A stretch of DNA of 64,000 bases from Amycolatopsis regifaucium (GCF_001613935.1 NZ_LQCI01000003.1:290498-354497); one strand, 5' to 3'. Shown: positions 42,348 through 50,626, numbered from the stretch's first letter. A program made the numbers and translations. The notes: generated from the sequence alone by a model not told the origin.

Positions 42348-43154
42348 ATGGTGGACTCCCTACAAGGGGCTGATGACACGGCCGACGGTGAGGGCACAGC
42401 TACGAGTAGGCACGAAGCAGCGTCGGACTTTAGGTTCGTCGGCCGGTTTGCTGACCTGGCGGCGAATATGCCGAAGGTGAACTCGGCGGGGCTGTTGGCG
42501 GGCTTGGCGGGTGTGAACGCGGCTGGGCCGCTGGTGAACTTGCCGAAGGTGGATTCGGTCGGACTTCTGGCGAATATGCCGCCCGTGAACACAGTCGAGC
42601 TGATGATGAAGTTTGCTGGGCCAATTAGGACGTCGCATCTTTTTGCTGATTTATATGCGCCGTCTGCGATTGCGAAATTAAACACAGAGAAGCTCACAAG
42701 GGGCCTCGGTCCCCGCAATCTTGCGGTCGGCCTTCGTGTCGCTGAAGCCTTGGCAGGAATTGATGGGAACAAGATACTAGACGAGCACGCGGGTCATAGT
42801 GCGAGTGATCTGTCCGTCGAGCTTGCGGCGCCACAGAATGCGACCGCAGTTGTTGGCGCTTTGAGCGATTTGACGGCCGATGTCTCGGATAGGTCTGAGC
42901 TTGAGATTCTTGACTTGTTGGGTGCTAGGGCTGCGGAGGCCCTAGCGCGATTTGGTGACATGTTCGCGACCACGCTACGCGGGATCACATTTCGAAGTTC
43001 GCAAAGGTATATAGCGCTTGCGCTCTTGGCGGAGCTTCAATTGATCATGTTCATTAGTGATCGGAACTTGTTCGAATATATTAGCGACCACTTTGGCTTC
43101 CAAGCCAACATATTAGCAGTCTGGCTTTTTTTGCGGGCTGGGAAACGTTCTTAG
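42348..43154 (+). CDS. Hypothetical protein with imperfect 12-14-residue repeats, AT-richer cargo
   Basis: This protein of about 268 residues is unrecognised. Residues about 30-90 repeat a motif of the form Asn-x-Pro-x-Val-Asn/Asp-Ser/Thr-x-x-Leu-Leu (for example NMPKVNSAGLL, NLPKVDSVGLL, NMPPVNTVEL). The C-terminus has two hydrophobic helices (about 215-230 and 250-262). Codon use is clearly less GC-biased than the neighbours, especially after 42600, suggesting recent acquisition. ATG 42348 is assumed. It stands just before an HD-domain gene. Confidence 0.55.
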   Translation: MVDSLQGADDTADGEGTATSRHEAASDFRFVGRFADLAANMPKVNSAGLLAGLAGVNAAGPLVNLPKVDSVGLLANMPPVNTVELMMKFAGPIRTSHLFADLYAPSAIAKLNTEKLTRGLGPRNLAVGLRVAEALAGIDGNKILDEHAGHSASDLSVELAAPQNATAVVGALSDLTADVSDRSELEILDLLGARAAEALARFGDMFATTLRGITFRSSQRYIALALLAELQLIMFISDRNLFEYISDHFGFQANILAVWLFLRAGKRS

Positions 43155-43174
43155 TGGGCTTATGTGGTGAATGA

Positions 43175-43735
43175 ATGGAGTTGACAAAGTGGGCCAACGG
43201 ACTGGCGGATCTGCGGCTGGCTGAGCGGCTGCCGCTTCGTTGGAAGCATGTTCAAGGCGTTCGTAAGCGATTGCGAGTAACGGAGCAATTATTTTCCACT
43301 TACGATGTGGACCTGCTTGCGGCTGCTGGCATCCTTCATGACATCGGATATGCGCCCGAACTGGCAGGCGCGGGATTGCATGCTTTGGATGGCGCGCGGT
43401 ACCTCCGTGAGGTCGAGGCTCCGGAGCGGCTGTGCGCGTTGGTCGCGCATCATTCTGCGGCTTATCTGGAGGCAGAACTACGGGGGCTGGCGGACGAACT
43501 CGGAGACTGGACCGACGAGAGGACGCCTCTGAGGGACGCCTTGTGGTGGGCTGATATGACCACTTCGCCAGATGGGGAAGTCGTCACCTTCGAGGAGCGA
43601 GCGGCAGAGATTCAGGAGCGGTACGGACCGGATGATGTCGTGTCGACATTCATCCAGCTAGCGCGGCCGGAGCTGGCGGGTGCCGTTGAGCGGACGGAAG
43701 CCCGGTTACGGGCGGCGGGCATCGATTATGTGTAG
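43175..43735 (+). CDS. HD-domain phosphohydrolase
   Basis: This 186-residue protein has the metal ligands of the HD superfamily: His in RWKHVQGV, the His-Asp pair in ILHDIGY, and HHS in LVAHHSAAY. HD-domain genes of this size commonly sit in the regulatory block of actinomycete conjugative elements together with NUDIX genes. The substrate, probably a nucleotide, is unknown. Its 3' end overlaps the convergent NUDIX gene by 10 bp. Confidence 0.82.
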   Translation: MELTKWANGLADLRLAERLPLRWKHVQGVRKRLRVTEQLFSTYDVDLLAAAGILHDIGYAPELAGAGLHALDGARYLREVEAPERLCALVAHHSAAYLEAELRGLADELGDWTDERTPLRDALWWADMTTSPDGEVVTFEERAAEIQERYGPDDVVSTFIQLARPELAGAVERTEARLRAAGIDYV

Positions 43736-44196
43736 AACGGCTGGTCAGAACCGTCGAAGCCGCGGTCGATCCTGAGCCGGATGGCGGGATGGATATTGAG
43801 GCCGTCCAGCTTGGCTGGTTCGACCCACAAAACCTCTTTGCTCTCGCTGCTCGTGCGAAGGTCACCGGACAGGGGGCGGGCACGGAAGCAGAGCGAGAAC
43901 TCCTGGCGGACCTCGCCGTCGTCATACTCGATGACGTAGTCGGGGTCGGAGAAGATTCCGATGAAGCCAGTGACGTCGACGGTCAGGCCTGTCTCTTCCT
44001 CGACCTCGCGGACCACGGCCTGTGCCACTGACTCGCCGAACTCCTGTCCGCCGCCGGGGATGGCGTACCGGTCGTTGTCGGTGCGCCGGATCATCAGCAG
44101 CCGGCCAGCCTCGTCGAGTATGAACGCGCTGACGGCGACCCGTAGTGAGTTCGCCTCCGGCGCGTTCGGTTCGTGGTAGTGGTCTCGGCGTGCCAT
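43726..44196 (-). CDS. NUDIX hydrolase (possible Pif-like immunity factor)
   Basis: This 156-residue protein has a complete NUDIX box, beginning GGGQEFGESVAQAVVREV and ending EEETGL (about residues 48-70), with all catalytic glutamates. In pSAM2 the NUDIX protein Pif prevents redundant transfer into cells already carrying the element, so a transfer-immunity role is a reasonable guess. It starts 10 bp downstream of the HTH-PLD regulator and is probably co-transcribed with it. Confidence 0.84.
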   Translation of the reverse strand: MARRDHYHEPNAPEANSLRVAVSAFILDEAGRLLMIRRTDNDRYAIPGGGQEFGESVAQAVVREVEEETGLTVDVTGFIGIFSDPDYVIEYDDGEVRQEFSLCFRARPLSGDLRTSSESKEVLWVEPAKLDGLNIHPAIRLRIDRGFDGSDQPFYT

Positions 44197-44206
44197 AGCT
44201 CCTTGC

Positions 44207-45091
44207 CTACCAGGTCAGCGGCTTGGCGGCAGTCCAGACGGCCTGGAAGCTCTCCATGTACGTCTCGAACATGTCGCCCTCCGGCGTCTGCCGGAGGTGC
44301 AGAGCGGGGGCGTGTGCTCCTGGAAGGCCGTACACGTGGGTGTTGATGACCATCTCGTCGTCGAACCGGAACACCGAGTTGTACAGCGTGGTGGTGTGCA
44401 GCCGCGCCTCGACGCCGGGTACGCCATCAAGCGGGCGCAGGAACGCTAGTGCGTTGCGGATGCGAGCGGAAACGGTGCGTGCGTCGAGCCGTTCTTCTTC
44501 GCTGCGCTTGGTGGCCTCGTCTGCATCGGGATCGCCGAACAGAAGCCGAATTTTGGCCCCATCAATGGCTTTCTGCTTGATCTGCTTTGCAAACGTCGGT
44601 CGTTCAACGAGGAACAGGGCGGCCAGGCAAAGAATGTCGATGCGCTCCCCGCTGTCGTCCAGAAGCCGAGTCCACAGGTCGGCCGGGATCGCGCTCCGGT
44701 GCGAGAAGACTTCAACGACTTCCGGGTTGCTGCGCGGTTCCATCGCGGAGCTTGGCGGAATAATGGTTTGGCTCCTCGGCGACGCAGTCGGTTCGGGGAC
44801 GAACTCGATTCCACCGTCGTGAAACTCGAAGAGTTGTTCGGCTTGCCAGCCGGGAAGCATTGCTTCAAGGATTCGGCAGTGGTCGGCGTAGGGCAGGCCG
44901 ACGAGTTCGCCGGATAGCCATCGGTAGAACTGCGCTTTGCTGGGAAAGCTGCCCCGCAGGCTCTTGTCGACCTTCTCGGCCACCTTGTCGTACTCGCGGC
45001 AGAACGCGCGGTAGCTCTGCAAGTGTCGTCCTCTGAGCAGGACTTTGAGGACGATCGGCCGGGCTTCCTGAGCTGTGGTGTCGGGGCTCAT
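44207..45091 (-). CDS. HTH regulator with C-terminal PLD-like domain, AICE type
   Basis: This 294-residue protein begins with a helix-turn-helix-like region (residues about 15-85, including SKAQFYRWLSGEL). Its C-terminal part resembles the phospholipase-D-like domain seen in AICE regulators (IDILCLAALFLVERP and MVINTHVYGLPG), though without a clear HKD motif. ATG 45091 is chosen over an upstream in-frame codon that would overlap tandem decamers. It probably controls the divergent activator and transfer operon. Confidence 0.7.
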   Translation of the reverse strand: MSPDTTAQEARPIVLKVLLRGRHLQSYRAFCREYDKVAEKVDKSLRGSFPSKAQFYRWLSGELVGLPYADHCRILEAMLPGWQAEQLFEFHDGGIEFVPEPTASPRSQTIIPPSSAMEPRSNPEVVEVFSHRSAIPADLWTRLLDDSGERIDILCLAALFLVERPTFAKQIKQKAIDGAKIRLLFGDPDADEATKRSEEERLDARTVSARIRNALAFLRPLDGVPGVEARLHTTTLYNSVFRFDDEMVINTHVYGLPGAHAPALHLRQTPEGDMFETYMESFQAVWTAAKPLTW

Positions 45092-45110
45092 GAGACCAAC
45101 GTAGCACGGG

Positions 45111-45130
45111 AGACGAGACAAGACGAGACA
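45111..45130. promoter_or_regulatory. Tandem exact decamer AGACGAGACA x2 in a divergent promoter
   Basis: Two adjacent copies of AGACGAGACA (45111-45120 and 45121-45130) precede the leftward regulator by 20 bp. Related GAGAC and GCGAGAC fragments continue to 45160. This is the likely operator through which the regulator controls itself and the rightward operon. Confidence 0.55.
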
Positions 45131-45252
45131 AGGTGAGTGCGAGACGCTGTGAGGCGAGACCTAGACGGTGTCGTGACGGGACACTCATTTGGCCGATTGT
45201 TGTAGGTACGCCGGTAAAGGCGTATCCGACAAGCGGGAAGGTTCACTACGAC

Positions 45253-45711
45253 ATGGCGATCGAAAAGGGCATCCGATTCAGCGTTGACCACGATGACGCG
45301 TTTCCGCAGGGTCTTGTGATGGTGGGCGAGGTGTCGCCGGACAACGAATATCAGTCGCGTGAGGAGAGGGCGCAGGGGCGGCCGACGAGGCAGCGGGTGG
45401 ACGAGGTGACCGGGAAGCGGCAGTGGAAGTTCATGGCGACCGACCCCGGTGAGACGAAAGCGAAGCGGGCTTCGTTCGAGATCACGTTGCTGGCCGATGT
45501 GCAGCCGGTGCCGACGACGGCTGAGGTGATGCCGGGTATGCGCCCGGTGGAGCTGGACGGGTTGACCGCTGAGCCGAAGGTGGCCGGGCAGGGTGAGTAC
45601 AAGTACCTGTCCTACGTGTTCCGCGCTACCGGATTCAAGGCGGCGGGAAGTGGCGCGGGCGGGAAGGCGGCCCGGTCGACGGCGGGTGAGTCCTCGGCCA
45701 AGGCCGCGTGA
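45253..45711 (+). CDS. Pra-like replication, integration and excision activator
   Basis: This 152-residue protein has the opening DDAFPQGLVMVGEVSPDNEY and a central ITLLADVQPVPTT segment, the pattern of AICE proteins annotated as plasmid replication, integration and excision activators (Pra). In pSAM2 such a protein activates the rep-xis-int operon. The C-terminal 30 residues are Ala/Gly/Ser-rich. ATG 45253 is chosen because the upstream extension has no similarity. It heads the rightward operon. Confidence 0.75.
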   Translation: MAIEKGIRFSVDHDDAFPQGLVMVGEVSPDNEYQSREERAQGRPTRQRVDEVTGKRQWKFMATDPGETKAKRASFEITLLADVQPVPTTAEVMPGMRPVELDGLTAEPKVAGQGEYKYLSYVFRATGFKAAGSGAGGKAARSTAGESSAKAA

Positions 45712-45741
45712 CGGCACTGACTTCTAGAGGGAAGTGGTGTC

Positions 45742-46254
45742 GTGACGTCGAAAAAGCAGGTGTCCGCGTGGGAGTCGGCGTATCGCGTTTATCGGGACGC
45801 GGCGGACGTGGATGCACGGTCGCGGGGCGCGAATCCGGTTGTTGCGCGAGAGATGGCGGCGGCGTCGCGGTTGGTCGCTCAGGCATGGCGAGCGCTGGGC
45901 AGTGATCCCGACCTGCCGTGGTGGGTGGTCGCCGCCGTGGGGTCCGCCGCGCAAGCCTTCGAGGACCAGGCACGGCAGTGGGAACGCAAGGCGGGAGGTG
46001 ACGAGTATGCGGGAGGGGTTCGGCCCAACGTGGGTGATCAGCCCGTGGGACGAGGTGACGGTGGAGGAAACTGGTTCGGGTCCGGGGTCGCCCCCGGCGC
46101 TGGTGCTGTCGGGCACAGCGGGATCGCTGACGATCCGTCCTCCCGAACATCGGGGCGACTGGCTGAGCCGGGCCGTCTTCCTTCGCCGACTCCGCGATTG
46201 CGCGGACGAACTGGCGGCACTGCTCGAAAGCCGCGCACGGACCGGGGCCTGTGA
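45742..46254 (+). CDS. AICE hypothetical protein, genuine N-terminal half with out-of-frame-looking tail
   Basis: The first 88 residues look coded: GTG 45742 has AGAGGGAAG upstream and the sequence is amphipathic and helical. From about 46010 the frame runs for 80 more codons of Gly/Pro/Arg-rich sequence that reads like a shadow of the next gene, which occupies another frame. A lost stop codon or a frameshift near 46000 is possible. No family is recognised. Confidence 0.45.
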   Translation: MTSKKQVSAWESAYRVYRDAADVDARSRGANPVVAREMAAASRLVAQAWRALGSDPDLPWWVVAAVGSAAQAFEDQARQWERKAGGDEYAGGVRPNVGDQPVGRGDGGGNWFGSGVAPGAGAVGHSGIADDPSSRTSGRLAEPGRLPSPTPRLRGRTGGTARKPRTDRGL

Positions 46255-46276
46255 TGACGACTCCGGGCAGGAATGA
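46007..46276 (+). CDS. Small AICE protein (89 aa)
   Basis: This protein starts at ATG 46007 with GGGAGGTG upstream. It has a beta-rich first half (PTWVISPWDEVTVEE) and an amphipathic helix WLSRAVFLRRLRDCADELAALLE. Its codon use is normal for the region, so it is preferred over the overlapping frame. Similar small proteins of unknown function occur between pra and tra in other AICEs. It overlaps the next gene by 23 bp. Confidence 0.6.
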   Translation: MREGFGPTWVISPWDEVTVEETGSGPGSPPALVLSGTAGSLTIRPPEHRGDWLSRAVFLRRLRDCADELAALLESRARTGACDDDSGQE

Positions 46277-46508
46277 GCCGCAAACACTCAAGGAGGCGCA
46301 CGACGTCGCGGCGTCCACCCGTCCGTTGCCGGGTGCGAGTCTTGCAACGTGGCTGAAGTGGCGGCAGGCCAACGCAAGAATGTACCGCGCGGTGTCCGAT
46401 GTGGACAGGTTTCATCATCACGAGCTGCGGTACTGGGTCTCACATGAGGAAGACAAGGCGGAGGAGCTGGCAGCGAGAATCGCGGAAGAGAAGGCGGAGA
46501 CTCGCTGA
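46254..46508 (+). CDS. Small helical AICE protein (84 aa)
   Basis: This hydrophilic, mostly helical protein has a C-terminal Glu/Ala-rich helix. It starts at ATG 46254 (GTG 46251 also possible) and its stop overlaps the next start (TGATG), so translation is coupled. Function unknown. Confidence 0.55.
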   Translation: MTTPGRNEPQTLKEAHDVAASTRPLPGASLATWLKWRQANARMYRAVSDVDRFHHHELRYWVSHEEDKAEELAARIAEEKAETR

Positions 46509-46816
46509 TGGTGCACGGTCCGGAAATTGCCGCTGAGCTCGCCGACCGCTACGCGAATGAAGGAAACACTATCGAGGGTTTGGCGGAGCGGTATCAGCTC
46601 AGCTATCGCGCGGTGCGTATCGCGCTCCTGCGGGAGGGTGTCACGCTCCGGCCCCCAAAGATCCCGCTGCCACCAACGCCTCCGGGAATGGTCAACGCCT
46701 ACAACGGCGGTCGTTCGATCCGGCAACTGGCTGCCATACATGGCATGAGTTACTGCCAGACCCGGCGGGTTCTACTGGCTGAGGGGGTTCAGCTTCGCCC
46801 GCGCGGTAGGCAGTAG
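46508..46816 (+). CDS. Double helix-turn-helix small protein
   Basis: This 102-residue protein has two similar HTH-like repeats: NTIEGLAERYQLSYRAVRIALLREGV followed by a proline-rich linker, then RSIRQLAAIHGMSYCQTRRVLLAEGV. Each ends with QLRPR or TLRPP. The internal duplication suggests binding to two adjacent half-sites. It is the last gene before the hairpin region ahead of the transfer genes, so it may regulate them. Confidence 0.7.
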   Translation: MVHGPEIAAELADRYANEGNTIEGLAERYQLSYRAVRIALLREGVTLRPPKIPLPPTPPGMVNAYNGGRSIRQLAAIHGMSYCQTRRVLLAEGVQLRPRGRQ

Positions 46817-46865
46817 GAGCCGTCGGCACACAACAGACGAAAAATCGACATAGAAACAAGAAACG

Positions 46866-46904
46866 CGCGTGGGGACGTGCGAAATAGAAACACGTCCCCA
46901 CGCG
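46866..46904. terminator. Perfect 14-bp stem hairpin upstream of transfer genes
   Basis: The arms 46866-46879 and 46891-46904 are perfectly complementary around an 11-nt A-rich loop. The hairpin is followed by GCTAAAAAT. It could end the regulatory operon or form part of a transfer or replication locus. Confidence 0.55.
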
Positions 46905-46923
46905 GCTAAAAATGTCCCTAAAA

Positions 46924-46965
46924 CGCAGAACCGGCCCTTGGCTACCAACCTGTTCCGGTTCTGCG
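46924..46965. promoter_or_regulatory. Second inverted repeat upstream of transfer genes
   Basis: The arms CGCAGAACCGG (46924-46934) and CCGGTTCTGCG (46955-46965) are an exact 11-bp inverted repeat with a 20-bp spacer, 24 bp before the zinc-ribbon gene. It is a candidate operator for the tra-rep-xis-int operon or a cis transfer site. Confidence 0.45.
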
Positions 46966-46988
46966 CCTGTCCACTGGAGCAGTGAACA

Positions 46989-47165
46989 ATGAAGAAGATA
47001 AATGACGGCACACAGTGCGAGTCAACGGGGGTCACCCGAACGCGCTGTACGGAATGCAAGCGGTTCGCTCGGCTGCTGCCGGGTGAGGAGAAGTGCTCCC
47101 CGTGTATGGGGATGCTGCCGCTGCCGATCGTGGTTCCCGCTGCTGGTCTGCGGGGTGGTCGGTGA
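46989..47165 (+). CDS. Zinc-ribbon small protein (58 aa) preceding the translocase
   Basis: A short frame encodes MKKINDGTQCESTGV followed by CTEC and CSPC pairs 16 residues apart, a compact treble-clef or zinc-ribbon pattern. ATG 46989 follows TGGAGCAG. Its TGA overlaps the translocase ATG by one base, so the two are translationally coupled. Small Cys-rich proteins at this place in AICEs are probably accessory to transfer (inference). Confidence 0.6.
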   Translation: MKKINDGTQCESTGVTRTRCTECKRFARLLPGEEKCSPCMGMLPLPIVVPAAGLRGGR

Positions 47166-48748
47166 TGAACACGCAGGAGATCATGACCACCCTTGCGGTC
47201 GGTGGTGGCCTGGCGGTGGTGTTGTGGGTGCTGGCCAAAGTCGGACGAGTGCTGGCGAGTGTGTTCGAGGCGCTGGCCGCGTTGGCGGTGCTCGGTGTGG
47301 CGCTGTGGGGTCTGCTGCGGGCGGTCGGCTGGATTGTTCGGCAACTCGTCGGGCACTGGCGTACCTGCCTGGCGCTGCTGGCGTTGTGGGCCTGGTGCAC
47401 GGTGCTGGGCTGGGTGTCTCTCGTCGTCACGGTCGGCGTGCTTGCGGCGGTGCTGCTGATGTGGTGGCGCTGGGACGCGGTCGGCTACGACCTGTGGTGC
47501 GGGCGGTGGCTGCGGGCGTGGTGGCTGCGCTGGGCGCTCTATGGGCGCAAGCTCGCCGGTTGGCTGCACGCCTGCGGCCTGACGGTTCGCGATGACGCGA
47601 TTCCCGTTGATGTGACGGTGAATCTGGTATCTCGTCGGCGCAAGCGTGAGGCGGTCGCGAAGGCTCGTCAGGCGTCCGGGGTGGCGGTGCCGAAACTGCT
47701 GTCGGTCCGCTCCGGCCCGTCGTGGGATGAGGTCCGGGTCCGGCTGGTTCCTGGGCAGAAGCCGGAAGACTTCGATGAGGTCGCGCGGGAGCTGGCGGTG
47801 GCGCGCAAGGTCCAGCGGTGCCAGGTGCGGGAGCTTGAGCCGGATGTGGTGTCCATCGACTTCATGCGCCGTGACCTGTTGGACACGGCGGTGACGTGCC
47901 TGCCGGTCCCGGAGATGGTCTCCGTGGACGGCTCGGGGGTGGACCTGCGGACTGTCTATGCGGGCTCGACCGAGTACGGCACGCCGTGGACGCTGCCGCT
48001 GGTCGGTGGTGGCGCGCACACGCTCGTTGCTGGTGCGTCGGGGTCGGGGAAGGGCTCGGTCCTGTGGGCTCCGCTGGTGTCGGCTGCGGCTCCGATCCGC
48101 GCCGGTCTCATCCGGGTGTCCGGGATCGACCCGAAGGCGGTCGAACTCGCCTACGGGCGCGGGATCTTCGCCCGCTACGGCGTGTCCGGTAAGGAAGCCC
48201 TGGAAGTCCTCGACGCGCTGATGGAGGAGCTGGAGAACCGGAAGCGCGTCTTCGCCGGGAACACTCGTCAGGTCCTGGTCTCGACGGAGTATCCGGTGGA
48301 GCTGCTGGAGTTCGACGAGATCGGCGCTCTGACCCGCTACACCGACCGCAAGACCCGTGACGCGATCGTGGAACGGGTCGCGATCCTGACCACCCAGGGG
48401 CGGGCGCTCGGGTTCGCGGTCCGTGGCTATGTCCAGGAGCCGACCAAGGAAACGGTTCCGGTGCGAGAGCTGTTCACCCGCCGTATCTGCCTGCGGGTAA
48501 TCGCGAAGAGTCAGATCCCGATGGTCCTCGGGGACGGCGCCTATGAGCGTGGGGCGTGGGCGGACCGGATCCCGGAGTCGGCGGCCGGTGTCGGCTACGT
48601 CTGGGGCGAAGGCATCCGCGAACCCCTGCGCGTTCGGGCCGGGTGGGTTCCTGACCAGACGATCAAGCACCTGGAGCACTACGTCACCAACGGTGGCGCC
48701 TCGGTGATCCACCTGTCAGAGCGGCGCGGCGAGAGGGGGACGGCATGA
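47165..48748 (+). CDS. FtsK/SpoIIIE-type conjugative DNA translocase (TraSA-like)
   Basis: This 527-residue protein has about four N-terminal transmembrane helices (about 8-30, 35-58, 68-90, 92-106) and an FtsK motor domain with Walker A VAGASGSGKGSV (around residue 290) and Walker B-like VELLEFDEIGAL. In AICEs this single protein moves double-stranded DNA between mycelia. ATG 47165 overlaps the zinc-ribbon gene, and its end overlaps the rep gene (ATGA). Confidence 0.9.
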   Translation: MNTQEIMTTLAVGGGLAVVLWVLAKVGRVLASVFEALAALAVLGVALWGLLRAVGWIVRQLVGHWRTCLALLALWAWCTVLGWVSLVVTVGVLAAVLLMWWRWDAVGYDLWCGRWLRAWWLRWALYGRKLAGWLHACGLTVRDDAIPVDVTVNLVSRRRKREAVAKARQASGVAVPKLLSVRSGPSWDEVRVRLVPGQKPEDFDEVARELAVARKVQRCQVRELEPDVVSIDFMRRDLLDTAVTCLPVPEMVSVDGSGVDLRTVYAGSTEYGTPWTLPLVGGGAHTLVAGASGSGKGSVLWAPLVSAAAPIRAGLIRVSGIDPKAVELAYGRGIFARYGVSGKEALEVLDALMEELENRKRVFAGNTRQVLVSTEYPVELLEFDEIGALTRYTDRKTRDAIVERVAILTTQGRALGFAVRGYVQEPTKETVPVRELFTRRICLRVIAKSQIPMVLGDGAYERGAWADRIPESAAGVGYVWGEGIREPLRVRAGWVPDQTIKHLEHYVTNGGASVIHLSERRGERGTA

Positions 48749-50409
48749 ACACGACAGATTCGCAGGTAGAAGCGGGTGCGGTCGCGCGGCCGGCACCCCC
48801 GAATGGAGTAGGGGTCAGAGTAAGCCGCGGGGCACTGTCTGCGGAGGTCGTGAAGGCCACTGCGGAGAAGCACGGTGTGTGTGTCCGGCCGTTCACGATG
48901 GAGGTGGGAGACACCGAAACCGGGGAGATTCGCTACGTCCCCGTGCCGTGTGGGTCCACTGTGGAATCGGTGTGTCTTCCTTGTGCGTGCAAGGCAAAGG
49001 CGCTTCGTCAGGCGCAGTGTCGTGAGGGCTGGCACCTGACTGAGGAACCCGTCATCGCCCGCGAGACACCGTCGGAGACGCAAACGGAGCTGGTGGCGTT
49101 CCGGGCTGATCTGGCGGCGGCCTACCGGGACGCGGTGGCGGTCGGTGATGAGGTGGAGGCGGAGGAGCTGCGGGCAGAGGTCGCCTCGGTGGATGAGGAG
49201 TTGCGGGCGTCCGGGATGACGGGTCGTCTGCCTGCGCTCGACGTTCCGGAGAAGCGTCCGGTGAAGCGGTCGACCAGGCGGCGGCAGGGCGCGCCGAACC
49301 TGCCACGTCGGAAGGTCGCCAAGACCACCGTGGGCCGTGAGTACGCGGGGAAGTTCCGGCCGTCGATGTTCGTCACGCTCACCTGCGACACCTACGGCGC
49401 GGTGCGGTCGGATGGTTCGCCGGTCAACCCATCGACCTATGACTACCGGCGGGCCGCTCGGGATGCGGTGCACTTCTCAGCGCTGGTGGATCGGTGGTGG
49501 CAGAACCTGCGGCGCGTGGTCGGCTGGGATGTGCAGTACTTCGCCACCGTGGAACCCCAACGGCGGGCGGCTCCGCACCTGCACACCGCGCTCCGTGGCT
49601 CCATCTCCCACGAAGTCATCCGGATGGTCACCGAGGCCACCTATCATCAGGTGTGGTGGCCCAACCATGACGAGATCGTCTACACGGACCGGGAACCGTT
49701 GTGGGACATGGATTCCCGCTCCTTCGTGGACCCGGATACCCGCGCTCCGCTGCCGTCGTGGGATGAGGCCGTGGAGGCGGTGGAGGAACCAGCGCACGTC
49801 GTCACGTTTGGTCGTCAGGTGCACTCCAAGGGGATCTTGGGCGGCACCGAGGAATCCGGACGTCACATCGGCTACCTCACCAAGTACCTGACCAAATCCA
49901 CGGGTGAGGTGGTCGACGCCGATACTCCCGCACAGCGGGATCACCACGACCGGCTCCACGCTGAACTGTCGGTGACCCCGTGCTCACCTCGGTGCGCGGT
50001 GTGGCTGCTGTATGGCATCAACCCCAAGGGAGCCAACGGAAAGACCGTCCCCGGCCACTGCAAGGGACGCGCCCACCGCCGAACGACACTCGGGCTACCT
50101 GGTCGGCGGGTGCTGGTGTCCCGCAAGTGGTCGGGCAAGACCGTGGCCGATCACAAGGCGGACCGGAAGGGCTTCGTCCTCGACGCGCTGGCCGCTGTCG
50201 GGATCACCAAGGAACAACCTGCGCCGGATCGGTTCGTCTGGCGCAAGGTCGAGCCCGGAGACACGCACTGCCCGCCACGGGATCACCTCGTGATGCGCGC
50301 CATCTCCGAACGGATCACTTGGAGGGCGGAGTACGACCGAGCGCTACTCGCTGCACAAGGGCCACCCGGCGAACGTCCGGAAACTTCGGCAACTCCGCTA
50401 GCGGCCTGA
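48745..50409 (+). CDS. repSA: RepSA-like rolling-circle replication initiator
   Basis: This 554-residue initiator has N-terminal Cys pairs (CLPCACKAKALRQAQC) and the rolling-circle motifs in order: motif I FVTLTCDTYG, motif II PHLHTALRG (the HUH metal site) and motif III GYLTKYLTK, whose Tyr forms the covalent DNA link. It closely follows the pSAM2 RepSA pattern. Its double-strand origin, often inside or near the rep gene, was not located. It overlaps the translocase gene by 4 bp. Confidence 0.9.
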   Translation: MNTTDSQVEAGAVARPAPPNGVGVRVSRGALSAEVVKATAEKHGVCVRPFTMEVGDTETGEIRYVPVPCGSTVESVCLPCACKAKALRQAQCREGWHLTEEPVIARETPSETQTELVAFRADLAAAYRDAVAVGDEVEAEELRAEVASVDEELRASGMTGRLPALDVPEKRPVKRSTRRRQGAPNLPRRKVAKTTVGREYAGKFRPSMFVTLTCDTYGAVRSDGSPVNPSTYDYRRAARDAVHFSALVDRWWQNLRRVVGWDVQYFATVEPQRRAAPHLHTALRGSISHEVIRMVTEATYHQVWWPNHDEIVYTDREPLWDMDSRSFVDPDTRAPLPSWDEAVEAVEEPAHVVTFGRQVHSKGILGGTEESGRHIGYLTKYLTKSTGEVVDADTPAQRDHHDRLHAELSVTPCSPRCAVWLLYGINPKGANGKTVPGHCKGRAHRRTTLGLPGRRVLVSRKWSGKTVADHKADRKGFVLDALAAVGITKEQPAPDRFVWRKVEPGDTHCPPRDHLVMRAISERITWRAEYDRALLAAQGPPGERPETSATPLAA

Positions 50410-50422
50410 ATTGGGGGACAAC

Positions 50423-50626
50423 ATGAACAACAACGCGATTCGACTAGAAACTCTTCTCAGCACGCCGGAGCTGTGCGACTTCCTCGGCATCAGCCGGGAC
50501 ACGCTTTATGAGTGGCGGGAGATCAATACGGCACCTCCGGCTATCAAGCTGCCTAACGGTCACCTTCGCTTTTCGCTTACAGCGGTCCGCGAGTGGCTGA
50601 ACGGCAGGCAGGAGCGTGCGGCATGA
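50423..50626 (+). CDS. xis: Excisionase (Xis), MerR-like HTH
   Basis: This 67-residue protein has a winged-helix excisionase fold: LLSTPELCDFLGISRDTLYEWR then LPNGHLRFSLTAVREWL. ATG 50423 has GGGGGA upstream. It overlaps the integrase start (ATGA), the standard AICE arrangement in which Xis directs the integrase toward excision. Confidence 0.88.
   Translation: MNNNAIRLETLLSTPELCDFLGISRDTLYEWREINTAPPAIKLPNGHLRFSLTAVREWLNGRQERAA

Noticed and set aside
46866..46965. The two inverted repeats as the rolling-circle double-strand origin
   Set aside because: Origins of RepSA-type elements tend to lie in or near rep, about 2 kb away here, and no nick-site motif could be recognised, so no origin call is made.
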